From Flavobacteriales bacterium (GTDB taxonomy: Bacteria; Bacteroidota; Bacteroidia; Flavobacteriales_E; Vicingaceae), in assembly GCA_029262875.1 (NCBI GenBank), contig JAJCYO010000042.1, positions 1 through 42,663 on the forward strand: a DNA stretch of 42,663 nucleotides, given 5' to 3'. Numbering within the stretch: position 1 is the first letter of the stretch; each line of letters starts with the position of its first letter. Made by a program: the position numbers and the translations under genes. Under the pieces are notes generated by a model, which worked only from the letters and a program-made list of their open reading frames with translations, made no database searches and was not told the origin of the DNA. Shown one piece after another: positions 33,536-41,634 of this stretch.

Positions 33536-34285
33536 TTATCTTTTACTGTAAGCTATTAATTCGTTATTAATAATGTTATAAACCTTATCACGCAAAGGGA
33601 CAACATCCTCTTCTGTCATTCCTTTAGTTGGTATAGGTTCGTGAATGACTGCTTTGGCAACACCAGGGCCAGCTTTTCCAGAAAACAACCCGGCCATTTC
33701 CAAGCGTTTATAATTGGTAAAAAAAGTAATTGGAATAACAGGAACTTGTTTTTCAATAGCCAATTTAAATGCTCCATTTTTAAACTTTAACATCTCTGGA
33801 ACATCTACAGATATTGTTCCTTCAGGAAACAAGACGACACTATGTCCTTTATCCAATTCGTTGCCACACCTATCGATAGCTCGTTTTCCATCAGCGGCAC
33901 TTTTCCGATTAACTGTAATGTTCATCTTTTTAAAAAAGATATTGAATAATGGAACTGTTGCCAATGATTTTTTGCCCATAAACACAAAGTATTGGGTGAA
34001 TGTCTGGTACAAAATTACAATGTCTAAATAAGAGGAATGATTTGGAGTAATTACATAAGCTTGACCCTTTTTAATGAAATGCTTGTTTTTTACTTGCATA
34101 AATATACCGGTAAAAAACATCAGTATTCGTGTGTGGACCAACAGTAAATTAAAGGCTTTGTTAAAGTGTTTTTCATTTAAGCAAAAAATCAAATAAAAAG
34201 GATACAATAGAAGGAGCAATAGAAGGAACCAGATGAAAACGTAAATTTTCCAGATTCCACCAAGTATTTCTTTTATCTTTTTCAT
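33536..34285 (-). CDS. plsC: 1-acyl-sn-glycerol-3-phosphate acyltransferase (PlsC-type)
   Basis: A 249-residue membrane-associated acyltransferase converting lysophosphatidate to phosphatidate in phospholipid synthesis. One hydrophobic segment (~13-35) anchors it. The catalytic NHSSYLD places His83 and Asp88 in HxxxxD spacing, and FPEGT (153-157) binds the acceptor phosphate. VPVIPITFF completes the fold. The ATG lies about 10 bases after a perfect TATCTTTG element, implying a leader of only a few bases. It is divergent from trpS. The DUF1566 cargo gene follows 80 bases downstream. Confidence 0.88.
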   Translation of the reverse strand: MKKIKEILGGIWKIYVFIWFLLLLLLLYPFYLIFCLNEKHFNKAFNLLLVHTRILMFFTGIFMQVKNKHFIKKGQAYVITPNHSSYLDIVILYQTFTQYFVFMGKKSLATVPLFNIFFKKMNITVNRKSAADGKRAIDRCGNELDKGHSVVLFPEGTISVDVPEMLKFKNGAFKLAIEKQVPVIPITFFTNYKRLEMAGLFSGKAGPGVAKAVIHEPIPTKGMTEEDVVPLRDKVYNIINNELIAYSKR

Positions 34286-34295
34286 TTTGAACCAG

Positions 34296-34303
34296 CAAAG
34301 ATA
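34296..34303 (-). promoter_or_regulatory. Probable -7 promoter element of plsC
   Basis: The minus strand reads TATCTTTG (full TAnnTTTG match), ending 11 bases before the plsC ATG. A transcription start a few bases later would leave a leader of about five bases. Confidence 0.5.
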
Positions 34304-34373
34304 TGCAAAGCAATTCTTTTTTTACTAATCACACTTAATCGTCTTTTTACTTTATCACTAAGGTTAAAAAATA

Positions 34374-34381
34374 TATTTTTG
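34374..34381 (+). promoter_or_regulatory. Probable -7 promoter element of trpS
   Basis: TATTTTTG (full TAnnTTTG match) ends only four bases before the trpS ATG at 34386. At the usual distance, transcription would start at or next to the ATG, suggesting a leaderless mRNA. Confidence 0.45.
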
Positions 34382-34385
34382 CTCC

Positions 34386-35354
34386 ATGGCAAGAGTTTTA
34401 ACAGGAGTACAAAGTACAGGAACACCTCACTTAGGAAATTTATTGGGAGCAATATTACCAGCAATAGAAATGGGAAATGACCCGAATAATGAGTCTTTTT
34501 TATTTATTGCAGACTTACATTCTTTAACACAAATAAAGAATGCCCAAGAATTAAGAACCAATACATACAGTACCGCTGCAGCTTGGTTAGCATGCGGGTT
34601 AGACCCTGAAAAAATGGTTTTTTATCGCCAATCTGATGTTCCTGAAGCAACCGAATTAACATGGTATTTAAGTTGTTTCTTTCCTTATCAACGAATGACT
34701 CTTGCACATTCCTTTAAAGACAAAGCTGACCGATTAGAAGATGTAAATTCAGGTTTATTTACCTACCCGATGTTAATGGCTGCAGATATTTTATTGTATG
34801 ATGCCGAGTTGGTTCCGGTGGGAAAAGATCAGATGCAACATTTAGAAATGACAAGAGATGTAGCGGGAAGGTTTAATCATCAAATGGGAGAAACCTTAGT
34901 ATTGCCAGAGGTAATTGTACAAAAAGATACGATGTTGATTCCTGGAACGGATGGGGAGAAAATGAGTAAATCAAAAGGGAATCTAATTAATATTTTCCTA
35001 GATGATAAAAAACTTCGCAAACAAATCATGTCTATTGAAACAGACAGTACACCCATGGAGGAACCAAAAGAAACGACCACATGTAATGCTTTTGCTTTAT
35101 ACGAATTATTAGCCTCTAAAGAGCAGGTTACTAAAATGGAAGCAAATTATGCGGGCGGAAATTATGGTTACGGGCATGCCAAACAAGAATTATTTGAATT
35201 GATTTGTGAGCGGTTCGAAAAAGAAAGAAAACAATACGATTATTACATGAACAACCTAAATGAATTGGATGAAAAACTGAAAATAGGATCGGATAAAGCT
35301 CGTGTTGTTGCTACTGGAGTATTAAAAAGAGTAAGAAAAAAATTAGGGTACTAA
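34386..35354 (+). CDS. trpS: Tryptophanyl-tRNA synthetase
   Basis: A 322-residue class I aminoacyl-tRNA synthetase charging tRNA-Trp. The HIGH-equivalent TGTPHLGN is at residues 11-18, and the KMSKS loop (GEKMSKSKGN) is near residue 192. LFIADLHSLT, YPMLMAADILLY, VPVGKDQMQHLEM and the GYGHAKQEL C-terminal segment all fit TrpRS. Length is normal. The start MARVLTGVQSTG is standard for the family, and there is no upstream in-frame alternative. No leader-peptide or T-box is visible; the promoter element abuts the ATG. A terminator follows at 35383. Confidence 0.96.
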   Translation: MARVLTGVQSTGTPHLGNLLGAILPAIEMGNDPNNESFLFIADLHSLTQIKNAQELRTNTYSTAAAWLACGLDPEKMVFYRQSDVPEATELTWYLSCFFPYQRMTLAHSFKDKADRLEDVNSGLFTYPMLMAADILLYDAELVPVGKDQMQHLEMTRDVAGRFNHQMGETLVLPEVIVQKDTMLIPGTDGEKMSKSKGNLINIFLDDKKLRKQIMSIETDSTPMEEPKETTTCNAFALYELLASKEQVTKMEANYAGGNYGYGHAKQELFELICERFEKERKQYDYYMNNLNELDEKLKIGSDKARVVATGVLKRVRKKLGY

Positions 35355-35382
35355 TCAAGAAAACAAATATCGAAAGAACATA

Positions 35383-35416
35383 AAAAAAGGCTTGGAAATT
35401 TTTCCAAGCCTTTTTT
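35383..35416. terminator. Bidirectional terminator between trpS and the FN3 cargo gene
   Basis: AAAAAAGGCTTGGAAA (35383-35398) pairs with TTTCCAAGCCTTTTTT (35401-35416). A and T runs on both sides let it serve both convergent genes. The 22-base core at 35389-35410 is identical to that at 38083-38104. Confidence 0.92.
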
Positions 35417-35435
35417 ATAATTTAATTATTACTAA

Positions 35436-37841
35436 CTATTGAATAATCACTTTGTGTGTTTTTACTCCTTTATCAGAAGTAATGGTAATAAAGTATATTC
35501 CATTGGCATTCTCACTTAAATCAATTTTCTCACTAACATTAGAAACATTGTCAAAGTTATTTTTAGCAAAAACAACTTGACCGTGTAAATTCAGTACTTT
35601 AATTTCTAATTCATTAACATCAACCGTATTAATATTAAGTGTAAACATTCCATTTGTTGGATTTGGATACACCGTTGAGCTAATGTTATTTGAAAGGTTA
35701 TTAATACCTGCACATATAGAGAAATCTACAACAATTGTGTCAGTAGAAGTACATGACGTTAAGGTGTCAGTAACATCTACAACAACAGTATAGGTACCAT
35801 TACCTCCTAAGGTTGCAGTATCTAAAACTATCGTTTGAGTTACATCACCAGTTGGAGTTCCATTGATAGCCCATACATAAGTATAAGGGCCTGCACCTGC
35901 ATCAAGTGTGATGTTGTCAATTGAACAAACAGTTGTATCAGCACCTAAGTTGACAGCACATGTAGGTCCTGCAACACAAGTAATTGTAGCATCCCATCCT
36001 GCATTTTGTACAGAACCATCCGATGTAAACACAAATGTTAAACATCCTGAAGGGTCAGTTGATGTAAAAGGTCCAGGAATAGTTGTTCCTGCAAATGTTC
36101 CAAAAGAAGTTCCTCCAGTACCATTACCATTAAAGACAGTTAAGTCATCACAACAAGATTCTAAATCGAAGCTGTTGAAAGTAACCGTAACAAGATCTCC
36201 AGGAGTAGTAGGGCAAATTACAATGGTATCATTTGAATTTACCAAATAAGGACCTGTTGCACCACCATTATCATAAAATGGGTCACCAGCACAATAATCA
36301 GGAGCAGTAGTAAAGCTAAATGGTCCTGTCCAAGTACTTGTTCCATTTACAGCACCACAATCAGCTCTTACGTAAAACTCATAAGTAGTACCTGAAGTTA
36401 AACCAGTAAGGTTATGTGGGTTAGTAGTTGTACCAACAATATTCGGAGTTCCAGTAGGAACGAAAGGAGCAGTACCCCATTCAATGTCCCATAAAGAAAC
36501 ACCAGCATTATCAGTCCACCCTAAATCAACAGAAGTTGTATTAACATTAGTAACATTCAAAGCAGTTGGAGCAGCACATGTAGGCGCTTCTTCAAAAGTA
36601 ACATCATCAATAGCGATGTCATCATAAAAATCGCCAGAAACAGTTTCTGAAAAAGTAAAACGTACTGCTGCAGGTCCAGTAAAAGTAAGGCTAGAAAGAA
36701 CAATTTGTCTCTTTTCCCAACCAGCTGTATTGGTGTTAAATGTTCCTACAGCATTCCATGCTGCACCGTCCCATACTTCAACATCTAATGTTGAATTAGC
36801 ATTTCCTTCATTGTCACTAATTTCATAAAATGATACTTGTGGAACTGTTAACGTACTGATATCAACAAAAGGACTTGTTAACGTTGCTGGGGCTTCCGTA
36901 CCTGAAGCATCAACCCATCCAAAATAATTGTTACTCACAGTGGTTCCAGATAGTGTTCCATTGTTTCCAACATGACCTGTTCCTGCATTATTAAATAACC
37001 AGTTTTCCCCACCAGCCATTGTCCAGCAATTTGGAATGGTTCCAGCGTTTTCAAAATCTTCAGACCAAGGAAGCGTCATAACGGTACAAGCCGTTGTAAA
37101 GCTAAATGGGCCAACCCATGCACTAGTTCCTGAACCACCACAATCAGCCCTTACATAAAAGTCATAAGTAGTGGCAGGTGTTAATCCCGTTAAGTTGTGA
37201 GGATTAGTTACAGTTCCTGTAATAGTAGGAGTTCCTGTTGGCGCAAAACCAATTGCTCCCCATTCAATGTCCCATAGAGAAACACCAGCATTGTCAGTCC
37301 ACCCTAAATCAGCAGAAGTAGCTGTAATGTTACCAGCAGTTAAAGCAGTAGGATCTGCACAAAGAATAGGTGTAACAGTAAAGTTGGTTACATCAAAATC
37401 TAAATCGTTAGGTGTTCCCCATTGACCAACAGCAATATATACCGTATTTCCAGGTGCAATTGCTGCAGTTACAACACTTGATGTAGCAGCTGTTGTATTG
37501 CTCGCTGCATCTAATTCGGTACTGAAAGTAGTTCCTGTACAGTCATCAAAAATACCTATTCCATACCAGGCATTTCTCGAAAAAATAGTCATTGATATAC
37601 TTTCAGCTGTTACTCCAGCAGTGTATTCAAATAAATAAACATCATCATCCCAGTAAGATGCATTAATTGATGTTCCTGTTGGATTGATGTTCCAATCTTC
37701 TACACCTCCAGTTCCAGGCGTTACTATACCCAACTGAGTATATCCGTTTGTAATTGGAATTCCTGTTCCACACCCAAATTGTGCATTGGCTTGCCAACTT
37801 AGGAGGGTAAGAAATACTGTTAAAATTGTAATTTTTCTCAT
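35436..37841 (-). CDS. Secreted FN3 / MAM-like / CUB protein with type A T9SS tail (paralog of the 38130-41387 gene)
   Basis: An 801-residue exported protein with a signal peptide ending near residue 20 (QANAQ). Inferred order: an N-terminal beta-rich domain (~25-160, ending 'VTPILC'), FN3 (~163-250, with NPHNLTGLTPATTYDFYVRA), a MAM/'choice-of-anchor'-like jelly-roll (~255-420, with IAIDDVTF), FN3 (~425-515), CUB-like (~520-630, with CLTFVFTSDGSVQNAGWDA), a PKD-like module (~635-710), and a Por-secretion tail (~717-801, VYPNPTNGMFTLNI ... KVIIQ). The tail and FN3 units closely match the next gene, indicating duplication. It is inferred to be surface-exposed through T9SS; an adhesin role is possible and no enzyme motif is seen. 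A TAGCTTTG promoter element lies upstream. Confidence 0.88.
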   Translation of the reverse strand: MRKITILTVFLTLLSWQANAQFGCGTGIPITNGYTQLGIVTPGTGGVEDWNINPTGTSINASYWDDDVYLFEYTAGVTAESISMTIFSRNAWYGIGIFDDCTGTTFSTELDAASNTTAATSSVVTAAIAPGNTVYIAVGQWGTPNDLDFDVTNFTVTPILCADPTALTAGNITATSADLGWTDNAGVSLWDIEWGAIGFAPTGTPTITGTVTNPHNLTGLTPATTYDFYVRADCGGSGTSAWVGPFSFTTACTVMTLPWSEDFENAGTIPNCWTMAGGENWLFNNAGTGHVGNNGTLSGTTVSNNYFGWVDASGTEAPATLTSPFVDISTLTVPQVSFYEISDNEGNANSTLDVEVWDGAAWNAVGTFNTNTAGWEKRQIVLSSLTFTGPAAVRFTFSETVSGDFYDDIAIDDVTFEEAPTCAAPTALNVTNVNTTSVDLGWTDNAGVSLWDIEWGTAPFVPTGTPNIVGTTTNPHNLTGLTSGTTYEFYVRADCGAVNGTSTWTGPFSFTTAPDYCAGDPFYDNGGATGPYLVNSNDTIVICPTTPGDLVTVTFNSFDLESCCDDLTVFNGNGTGGTSFGTFAGTTIPGPFTSTDPSGCLTFVFTSDGSVQNAGWDATITCVAGPTCAVNLGADTTVCSIDNITLDAGAGPYTYVWAINGTPTGDVTQTIVLDTATLGGNGTYTVVVDVTDTLTSCTSTDTIVVDFSICAGINNLSNNISSTVYPNPTNGMFTLNINTVDVNELEIKVLNLHGQVVFAKNNFDNVSNVSEKIDLSENANGIYFITITSDKGVKTHKVIIQ

Positions 37842-37870
37842 ATTTTATTTTTTTAGTTTCTAATTTGATA

Positions 37871-37878
37871 CAAAGCTA
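37871..37878 (-). promoter_or_regulatory. Probable -7 promoter element of the 801-residue cargo gene
   Basis: The minus strand reads TAGCTTTG (full TAnnTTTG match), 30 bases before the ATG. The rest of the 288-base gap 37842-38129 holds the terminator at 38076-38111 and no other feature I can support. Confidence 0.45.
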
Positions 37879-38075
37879 CCAACAACATCGATATAAAATC
37901 ATATTTTTTAGACTTACTCGAGTAAAAAATCGATGAAGAATTGAAATAATTTGTAGACGAACTTAGATGTTTTGAATGTTGAATATTAGCTAATATTCGA
38001 TTGATGTAACCATTGTGTCTATAAGAGCTTTTTCGACCAATTATTTTAAAGAAAACAATGTGTTTTTATAGAAAA

Positions 38076-38111
38076 AGAAAAGGGCTTGGAAATTTTTCCA
38101 AGCCCTTTTCT
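38076..38111. terminator. Terminator of the 1085-residue FN3 cargo gene
   Basis: AGAAAAGGGCTTGGAAA (38076-38092) is exactly complementary to 38095-38111, giving a 17-pair stem with T and A runs outside. It lies just past the stop of the minus-strand gene. Its central 22 bases are identical to those of the terminator at 35383-35416 behind the paralogous gene. Confidence 0.92.
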
Positions 38112-38129
38112 TGTAATATTTACTATATA

Positions 38130-41100
38130 CTATTGAAGAATCATTTTACGTGTTACAATTCCTTTATCAGAAGTAACCCTTATAAAATAAATTCCTTTAG
38201 CATTACTGCTTAGGTCAAGTAGTTCATTAATAATAGAAACATTATCAAAATTGTTTTTGGCAAAAACAATTTGACCTTGTAAATTCATTATTTTGATCTC
38301 TAATTCATTAATATTAGTTGTGTTAATACTTAATGTAACTATTCCATTAGACGGATTAGGATAAACAGCTAAATTAATGTTATTAGCAACTTCATCAATA
38401 CCTACATTTAATGTATTGAACGAAGAAGGCCCTGTCCATGTGCTTGAATCAGCAGGCCCACAAATAGCTCTTACATAAAAATCATAAGCAGTATTGGCAG
38501 TTAACCCAGTTAAATTGTGCGGATTAGTGGTTGTAATAACTGTATTTCCTGTTCCTGGAACAAAACCAGCAGTATCCCACTCAATTTCCCAAGTAGTTGC
38601 TGTACCTAATTCTGTCCACCCTAAATCAACAGTAGTGTTAGCTACATTGCTTGTTGTTAAATTATTAGGAGCAATACAGGTGATAACTGTAGATTCTTTA
38701 ACTTCAATGTTATCCAAAGAAATATCACCTTCAAAAGTACCAGCACTAATCGCTCTAAATCTAACTTGGATAATCCCTGTATATGTAGATATGTCTACCA
38801 CTTTAAGTAACCAAGGGTCCGCTTGAGCTGCTTGTTGTTGCCCCATTATAGAATCAAGAGTTGTCCAAGTAGCGCCATCCCAGACATCAACATATAAATT
38901 ACCCATATCTGTTCCAAACATGTGATAGTAGAATTCAATAGAAGGAATAGCTAATGGAGTTACATCAATCAAAGGGGATACTAATTCCGCTACATCTCCA
39001 GCAGCACCATTTGAAGCTTCCGTAAAAAAGAAATTTGTACCACTAAAAGCTACAGTAGGTCCAGTTCCAGTAGAAGGAGTATTACCAGTACCACTAATGT
39101 CCCAACCATAAGTTCCAGTAGCTGTAGCATTCCAGCAATTAGAATTAGTAAGGGCAGTCGTAGGTGTATGCGTTTCAATACTATCCATAAAAGGAGCAAC
39201 TGTTGCAGTACAAGGTGTTGTAAAAGTAAATACTCCCGTCCATAAACTTGAATCAGCAGGCCCACAAACAGCTCTTACATAAAAATCGTAAGTAGTATTA
39301 GCCGTTAACCCAGTTAAGTTATGTGGATTAGTAGCAGTAATTACTGAAGTTCCAGCACCCTGAACAAAACCAGTAGCACCCCACTCAATTTCCCAAGAAG
39401 TAGCAGCACCATTTTCTGTCCAACCTAAATCAGCAGATGTTGGTGTAAAGTTTGTTACTGTTTGTGCTGTTGGAGCAGGGCAAGAAACAGTTGTCGTAAA
39501 AGTAAAAGGACCTACCCAAAGACTTGTATCACCAGGAGCACAAACCGACCTTACATAAAAATCATAAGTAGTAACAGGTGTTAACCCAGTTAAGTTATGT
39601 GGATTAGTAGCGGTAATTACTGAAGTTCCAGCACCCTGAACAAAACCAGTAGCACCCCACTCAATTTCCCAAGAGGTAGCTGAACCGTTTTCAGTCCAAC
39701 TTAAGTCAGCAGAAGCACCAATTACATTACTTGCCATTAGTGCTGTAGGATCTGGACAAGAAGGCGTTTCTCTAACATTGATGTCATCCAAAGAAATATC
39801 TCCTTCAAAGGAACCTCCTCCAACGGCTCTAAATCTTATTTGTATAGTACCACTAAAAGCTGAAAGATTAATAGACCTTTTTAACCATGGGTCGGCTTGA
39901 GCAACTTGCTGTTGCCCTAAAATAGAATCAACAGTTGTCCAAGTAGCACCATCCCAAACATCAACATACAAGTCACCCATAACAACACCAAACATATGAT
40001 AATAAAACTCTAATAATGGAGCAGTTAACGGGGTTAAATCTACCATCGGAGAAAGTAAATCGGCAGTATCTCCAGTAGCTGAACCGGAAGCCTCAATGTA
40101 AAAATAGTTAACACCACTAAAAGCGCCAGTTGGACCTGTATTACCAGAAGGAGTTGAACCAGCACCATCAATGTTCCAGTCATATCCAGTACCTATTGCA
40201 TTCCAACAATTAGACAAACCTAAGTTAGTAGTCGTTGCATGCGCTTCAACATCATCCATCCATGGCGCTGGAATGGTAGCACAAAGGGTTGTAAATGTAA
40301 AAGGACCAGTCCAAGTACTCACTCCATTAACACCACCACAATCAGCTCTTACATAAAAATCGTAAGTAGTTGCTGCTGTTAATCCAGTTAAATTGTGAGG
40401 ATTAGTAGTTGTTCCAGCTATAGTAGGAGTTCCTGTTGGAGCAAAACCAGTTGTACCCCATTCAATATCCCAAAGTGTAGCCGTACCATTTTCTGTCCAA
40501 CCTAAGTCAGCTGATGTTGCTGTAATTGCTGTTGCTGTTAAAGCAGAAGGAGCCGGACAAGAAACCAAAGTAGTAAATGTAAAGGGTCCTGACCAAAGAC
40601 TTAGATCGCCCGCTCCACAATCGGCTCTTACGTAAAAATCATAAGTGGTTGCCGCTGTTAATCCAGTTAAATTATGAGGGTTAGTAGTTGTTCCAGCTAT
40701 AGTAGGAGTTCCTGTTGGAGCAAAACCAGTTGTACCCCATTCAATATCCCAAGTGGTAGCCGTACCATTTTCTATCCAACTTAAGTCGGCCGTTGTTGTT
40801 GTAATAGCTGCAGCATTTAAGGCAGTTGGTTGCGGGCAAGTAACATTATGAATAATTACATTGTCAATCATCCACCACCATGCCCAAACATTGTTATCAT
40901 CATAAATAAACCGAACTTGCATATTAGCATTTGCTAATGCAGTGATATCAATCATTTGACGATCTGGAGTACCAAAGTTTCCTATATCAGCTGTCTGGTT
41001 TAATACAACCTGCCATGTAGCCCCATCAAAGACTTCAACTTGACTAAAATCACCAGATTGATCACCATTAAAGTATTGATCAAACTCTAAAAATAAAGCG

Positions 41101-41387
41101 GTTGCTCCAGTCGAATTAAATATAGGAGATTCCAATGTCTCAATCAATTGCTGACCATTTCCATTCGCATCACTATCTACAATAGCACCGTTAGTACCAT
41201 CTAAATTGTTGGCACCACCTTGTTGTCCTGAAATCCAGGAATCACCAATTGCAGTACCACCATCGGTAATTATCCATGTACCAGGAATACTGGCATCAAA
41301 ATTTTCTTGTAAAAAGATTTGTGCACTACTTTGCCAACTGATTGCAGTTAAAAACAAAGTAGAAAGTAAAAGAGTAATTTTTTTCAT
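38130..41387 (-). CDS. Large repetitive secreted FN3 / MAM-like protein with type A T9SS tail
   Basis: A 1085-residue exported protein with a signal peptide ending near residue 22 (WQSSAQ). The order is: a MAM/'choice-of-anchor'-like jelly-roll (~23-183), FN3 x2 (~184-366), a second MAM-like unit (~367-542), FN3 x2 (~545-722), a third MAM-like unit (~725-900), a fifth FN3 (~905-995) and a Por-secretion tail (~1003-1085, VYPNPSNGIVTLSI ... KMILQ). FN3 units share NPHNLTGLT and YDFYVR(A/S). MAM-like units two and three share LEFYYHMFG/IEFYYHMFG and WDGATWTT, and are followed by conserved acidic EGDISLD. The repeats are duplicated at DNA level in frame. T9SS type A surface export and an adhesive role are inferred; the ligand is unknown. 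Confidence 0.9.
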   Translation of the reverse strand: MKKITLLLSTLFLTAISWQSSAQIFLQENFDASIPGTWIITDGGTAIGDSWISGQQGGANNLDGTNGAIVDSDANGNGQQLIETLESPIFNSTGATALFLEFDQYFNGDQSGDFSQVEVFDGATWQVVLNQTADIGNFGTPDRQMIDITALANANMQVRFIYDDNNVWAWWWMIDNVIIHNVTCPQPTALNAAAITTTTADLSWIENGTATTWDIEWGTTGFAPTGTPTIAGTTTNPHNLTGLTAATTYDFYVRADCGAGDLSLWSGPFTFTTLVSCPAPSALTATAITATSADLGWTENGTATLWDIEWGTTGFAPTGTPTIAGTTTNPHNLTGLTAATTYDFYVRADCGGVNGVSTWTGPFTFTTLCATIPAPWMDDVEAHATTTNLGLSNCWNAIGTGYDWNIDGAGSTPSGNTGPTGAFSGVNYFYIEASGSATGDTADLLSPMVDLTPLTAPLLEFYYHMFGVVMGDLYVDVWDGATWTTVDSILGQQQVAQADPWLKRSINLSAFSGTIQIRFRAVGGGSFEGDISLDDINVRETPSCPDPTALMASNVIGASADLSWTENGSATSWEIEWGATGFVQGAGTSVITATNPHNLTGLTPVTTYDFYVRSVCAPGDTSLWVGPFTFTTTVSCPAPTAQTVTNFTPTSADLGWTENGAATSWEIEWGATGFVQGAGTSVITATNPHNLTGLTANTTYDFYVRAVCGPADSSLWTGVFTFTTPCTATVAPFMDSIETHTPTTALTNSNCWNATATGTYGWDISGTGNTPSTGTGPTVAFSGTNFFFTEASNGAAGDVAELVSPLIDVTPLAIPSIEFYYHMFGTDMGNLYVDVWDGATWTTLDSIMGQQQAAQADPWLLKVVDISTYTGIIQVRFRAISAGTFEGDISLDNIEVKESTVITCIAPNNLTTSNVANTTVDLGWTELGTATTWEIEWDTAGFVPGTGNTVITTTNPHNLTGLTANTAYDFYVRAICGPADSSTWTGPSSFNTLNVGIDEVANNINLAVYPNPSNGIVTLSINTTNINELEIKIMNLQGQIVFAKNNFDNVSIINELLDLSSNAKGIYFIRVTSDKGIVTRKMILQ
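39209..39760 (-). repeat. Tandem FN3-encoding repeat, 276-base period
   Basis: The DNA at 39304 onward recurs at 39580 onward with very high identity for about 120 bases (encoding ATNPHNLTGLT and GATGFVQGAGTSVIT). The period is 276 bases, or 92 codons. Outer limits are approximate. Confidence 0.75.
39210..40280 (-). repeat. Long in-frame duplication unit (MAM-like + FN3 modules) inside the 1085-residue cargo gene
   Basis: Matching segments such as the GQQQ-encoding stretch occur at 39910 and again at 38836, a period of 1074 bases (358 codons). The unit comprises one MAM-like domain and the two following FN3 domains; in the third copy the array ends after one FN3. Boundaries are approximate. 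Confidence 0.65.
40299..40857 (-). repeat. Tandem FN3-encoding repeat, 279-base period
   Basis: Two adjacent FN3 modules share long nearly identical DNA. The stretch starting at 40378 recurs at 40657 with only scattered differences over about 140 bases. The period of 279 bases is 93 codons, so the repeat is in frame. Outer limits are approximate. Confidence 0.75.
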
Positions 41388-41422
41388 GTAGCCTTAATTT
41401 TGTTTAAAATAAAAAATGAGGA

Positions 41423-41433
41423 GCGAAGTTCGC
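41423..41433. repeat. Short palindrome upstream of the 1085-residue cargo gene
   Basis: GCGAA and TTCGC flank a single G, in the divergent 247-base region between two cargo genes. It overlaps CAAAATTT (41433-41440), whose complement AAATTTTG is one base off the -7 consensus for the minus-strand gene. It could be an operator. Confidence 0.4.
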
Positions 41434-41537
41434 AAAATTTTTGTTCTTATATTTTTGTTGAAGGCATTATTTTTAAAATTTAAGAGATAAAGTAATTATG
41501 CCGACAATTTGACCGTTAAGTGCTTAAAACAAAAAAA

Positions 41538-41570
41538 CATACCTTTCCTTAAATGATAAATTAAGGTATG
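41538..41570. repeat. Inverted repeat in the divergent cargo-gene intergenic region
   Basis: CATACCTT (41538-41545) and AAGGTATG (41563-41570) are exact complements. An alternative inner pairing is CCTTAA (41547-41552) with TTAAGG (41561-41566). It lies about 40 bases before the -7 element at 41609, where a regulator could bind. It lacks a T run and is not a good terminator. Confidence 0.5.
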
Positions 41571-41608
41571 GAATGCCTGTTTTAGTTTTTTATAGCACTA
41601 TTTTTTTA

Positions 41609-41616
41609 TAATTTTG
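41609..41616 (+). promoter_or_regulatory. Probable -7 promoter element of the VCBS-repeat gene
   Basis: TAATTTTG (full TAnnTTTG match) lies 18 bases before the ATG at 41635. The predicted leader is about 12-15 bases. Confidence 0.45.
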
Positions 41617-41634
41617 TAGTCGCAAATTTTTAGG

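Noticed and set aside
38494-38826. A 110-codon plus-strand open frame opposite the FN3 cargo gene, with similar ones at 35908-36249 and 39050-39265
   Set aside because: These are antisense or shifted-frame shadows produced by repetitive Thr/Ala/Gly-rich coding DNA; no independent start signals or domains.
39209-40857. CRISPR-like regular repeats
   Set aside because: Periods are 276-279 bases, not 60-75, and the repeats encode FN3 domains in frame.
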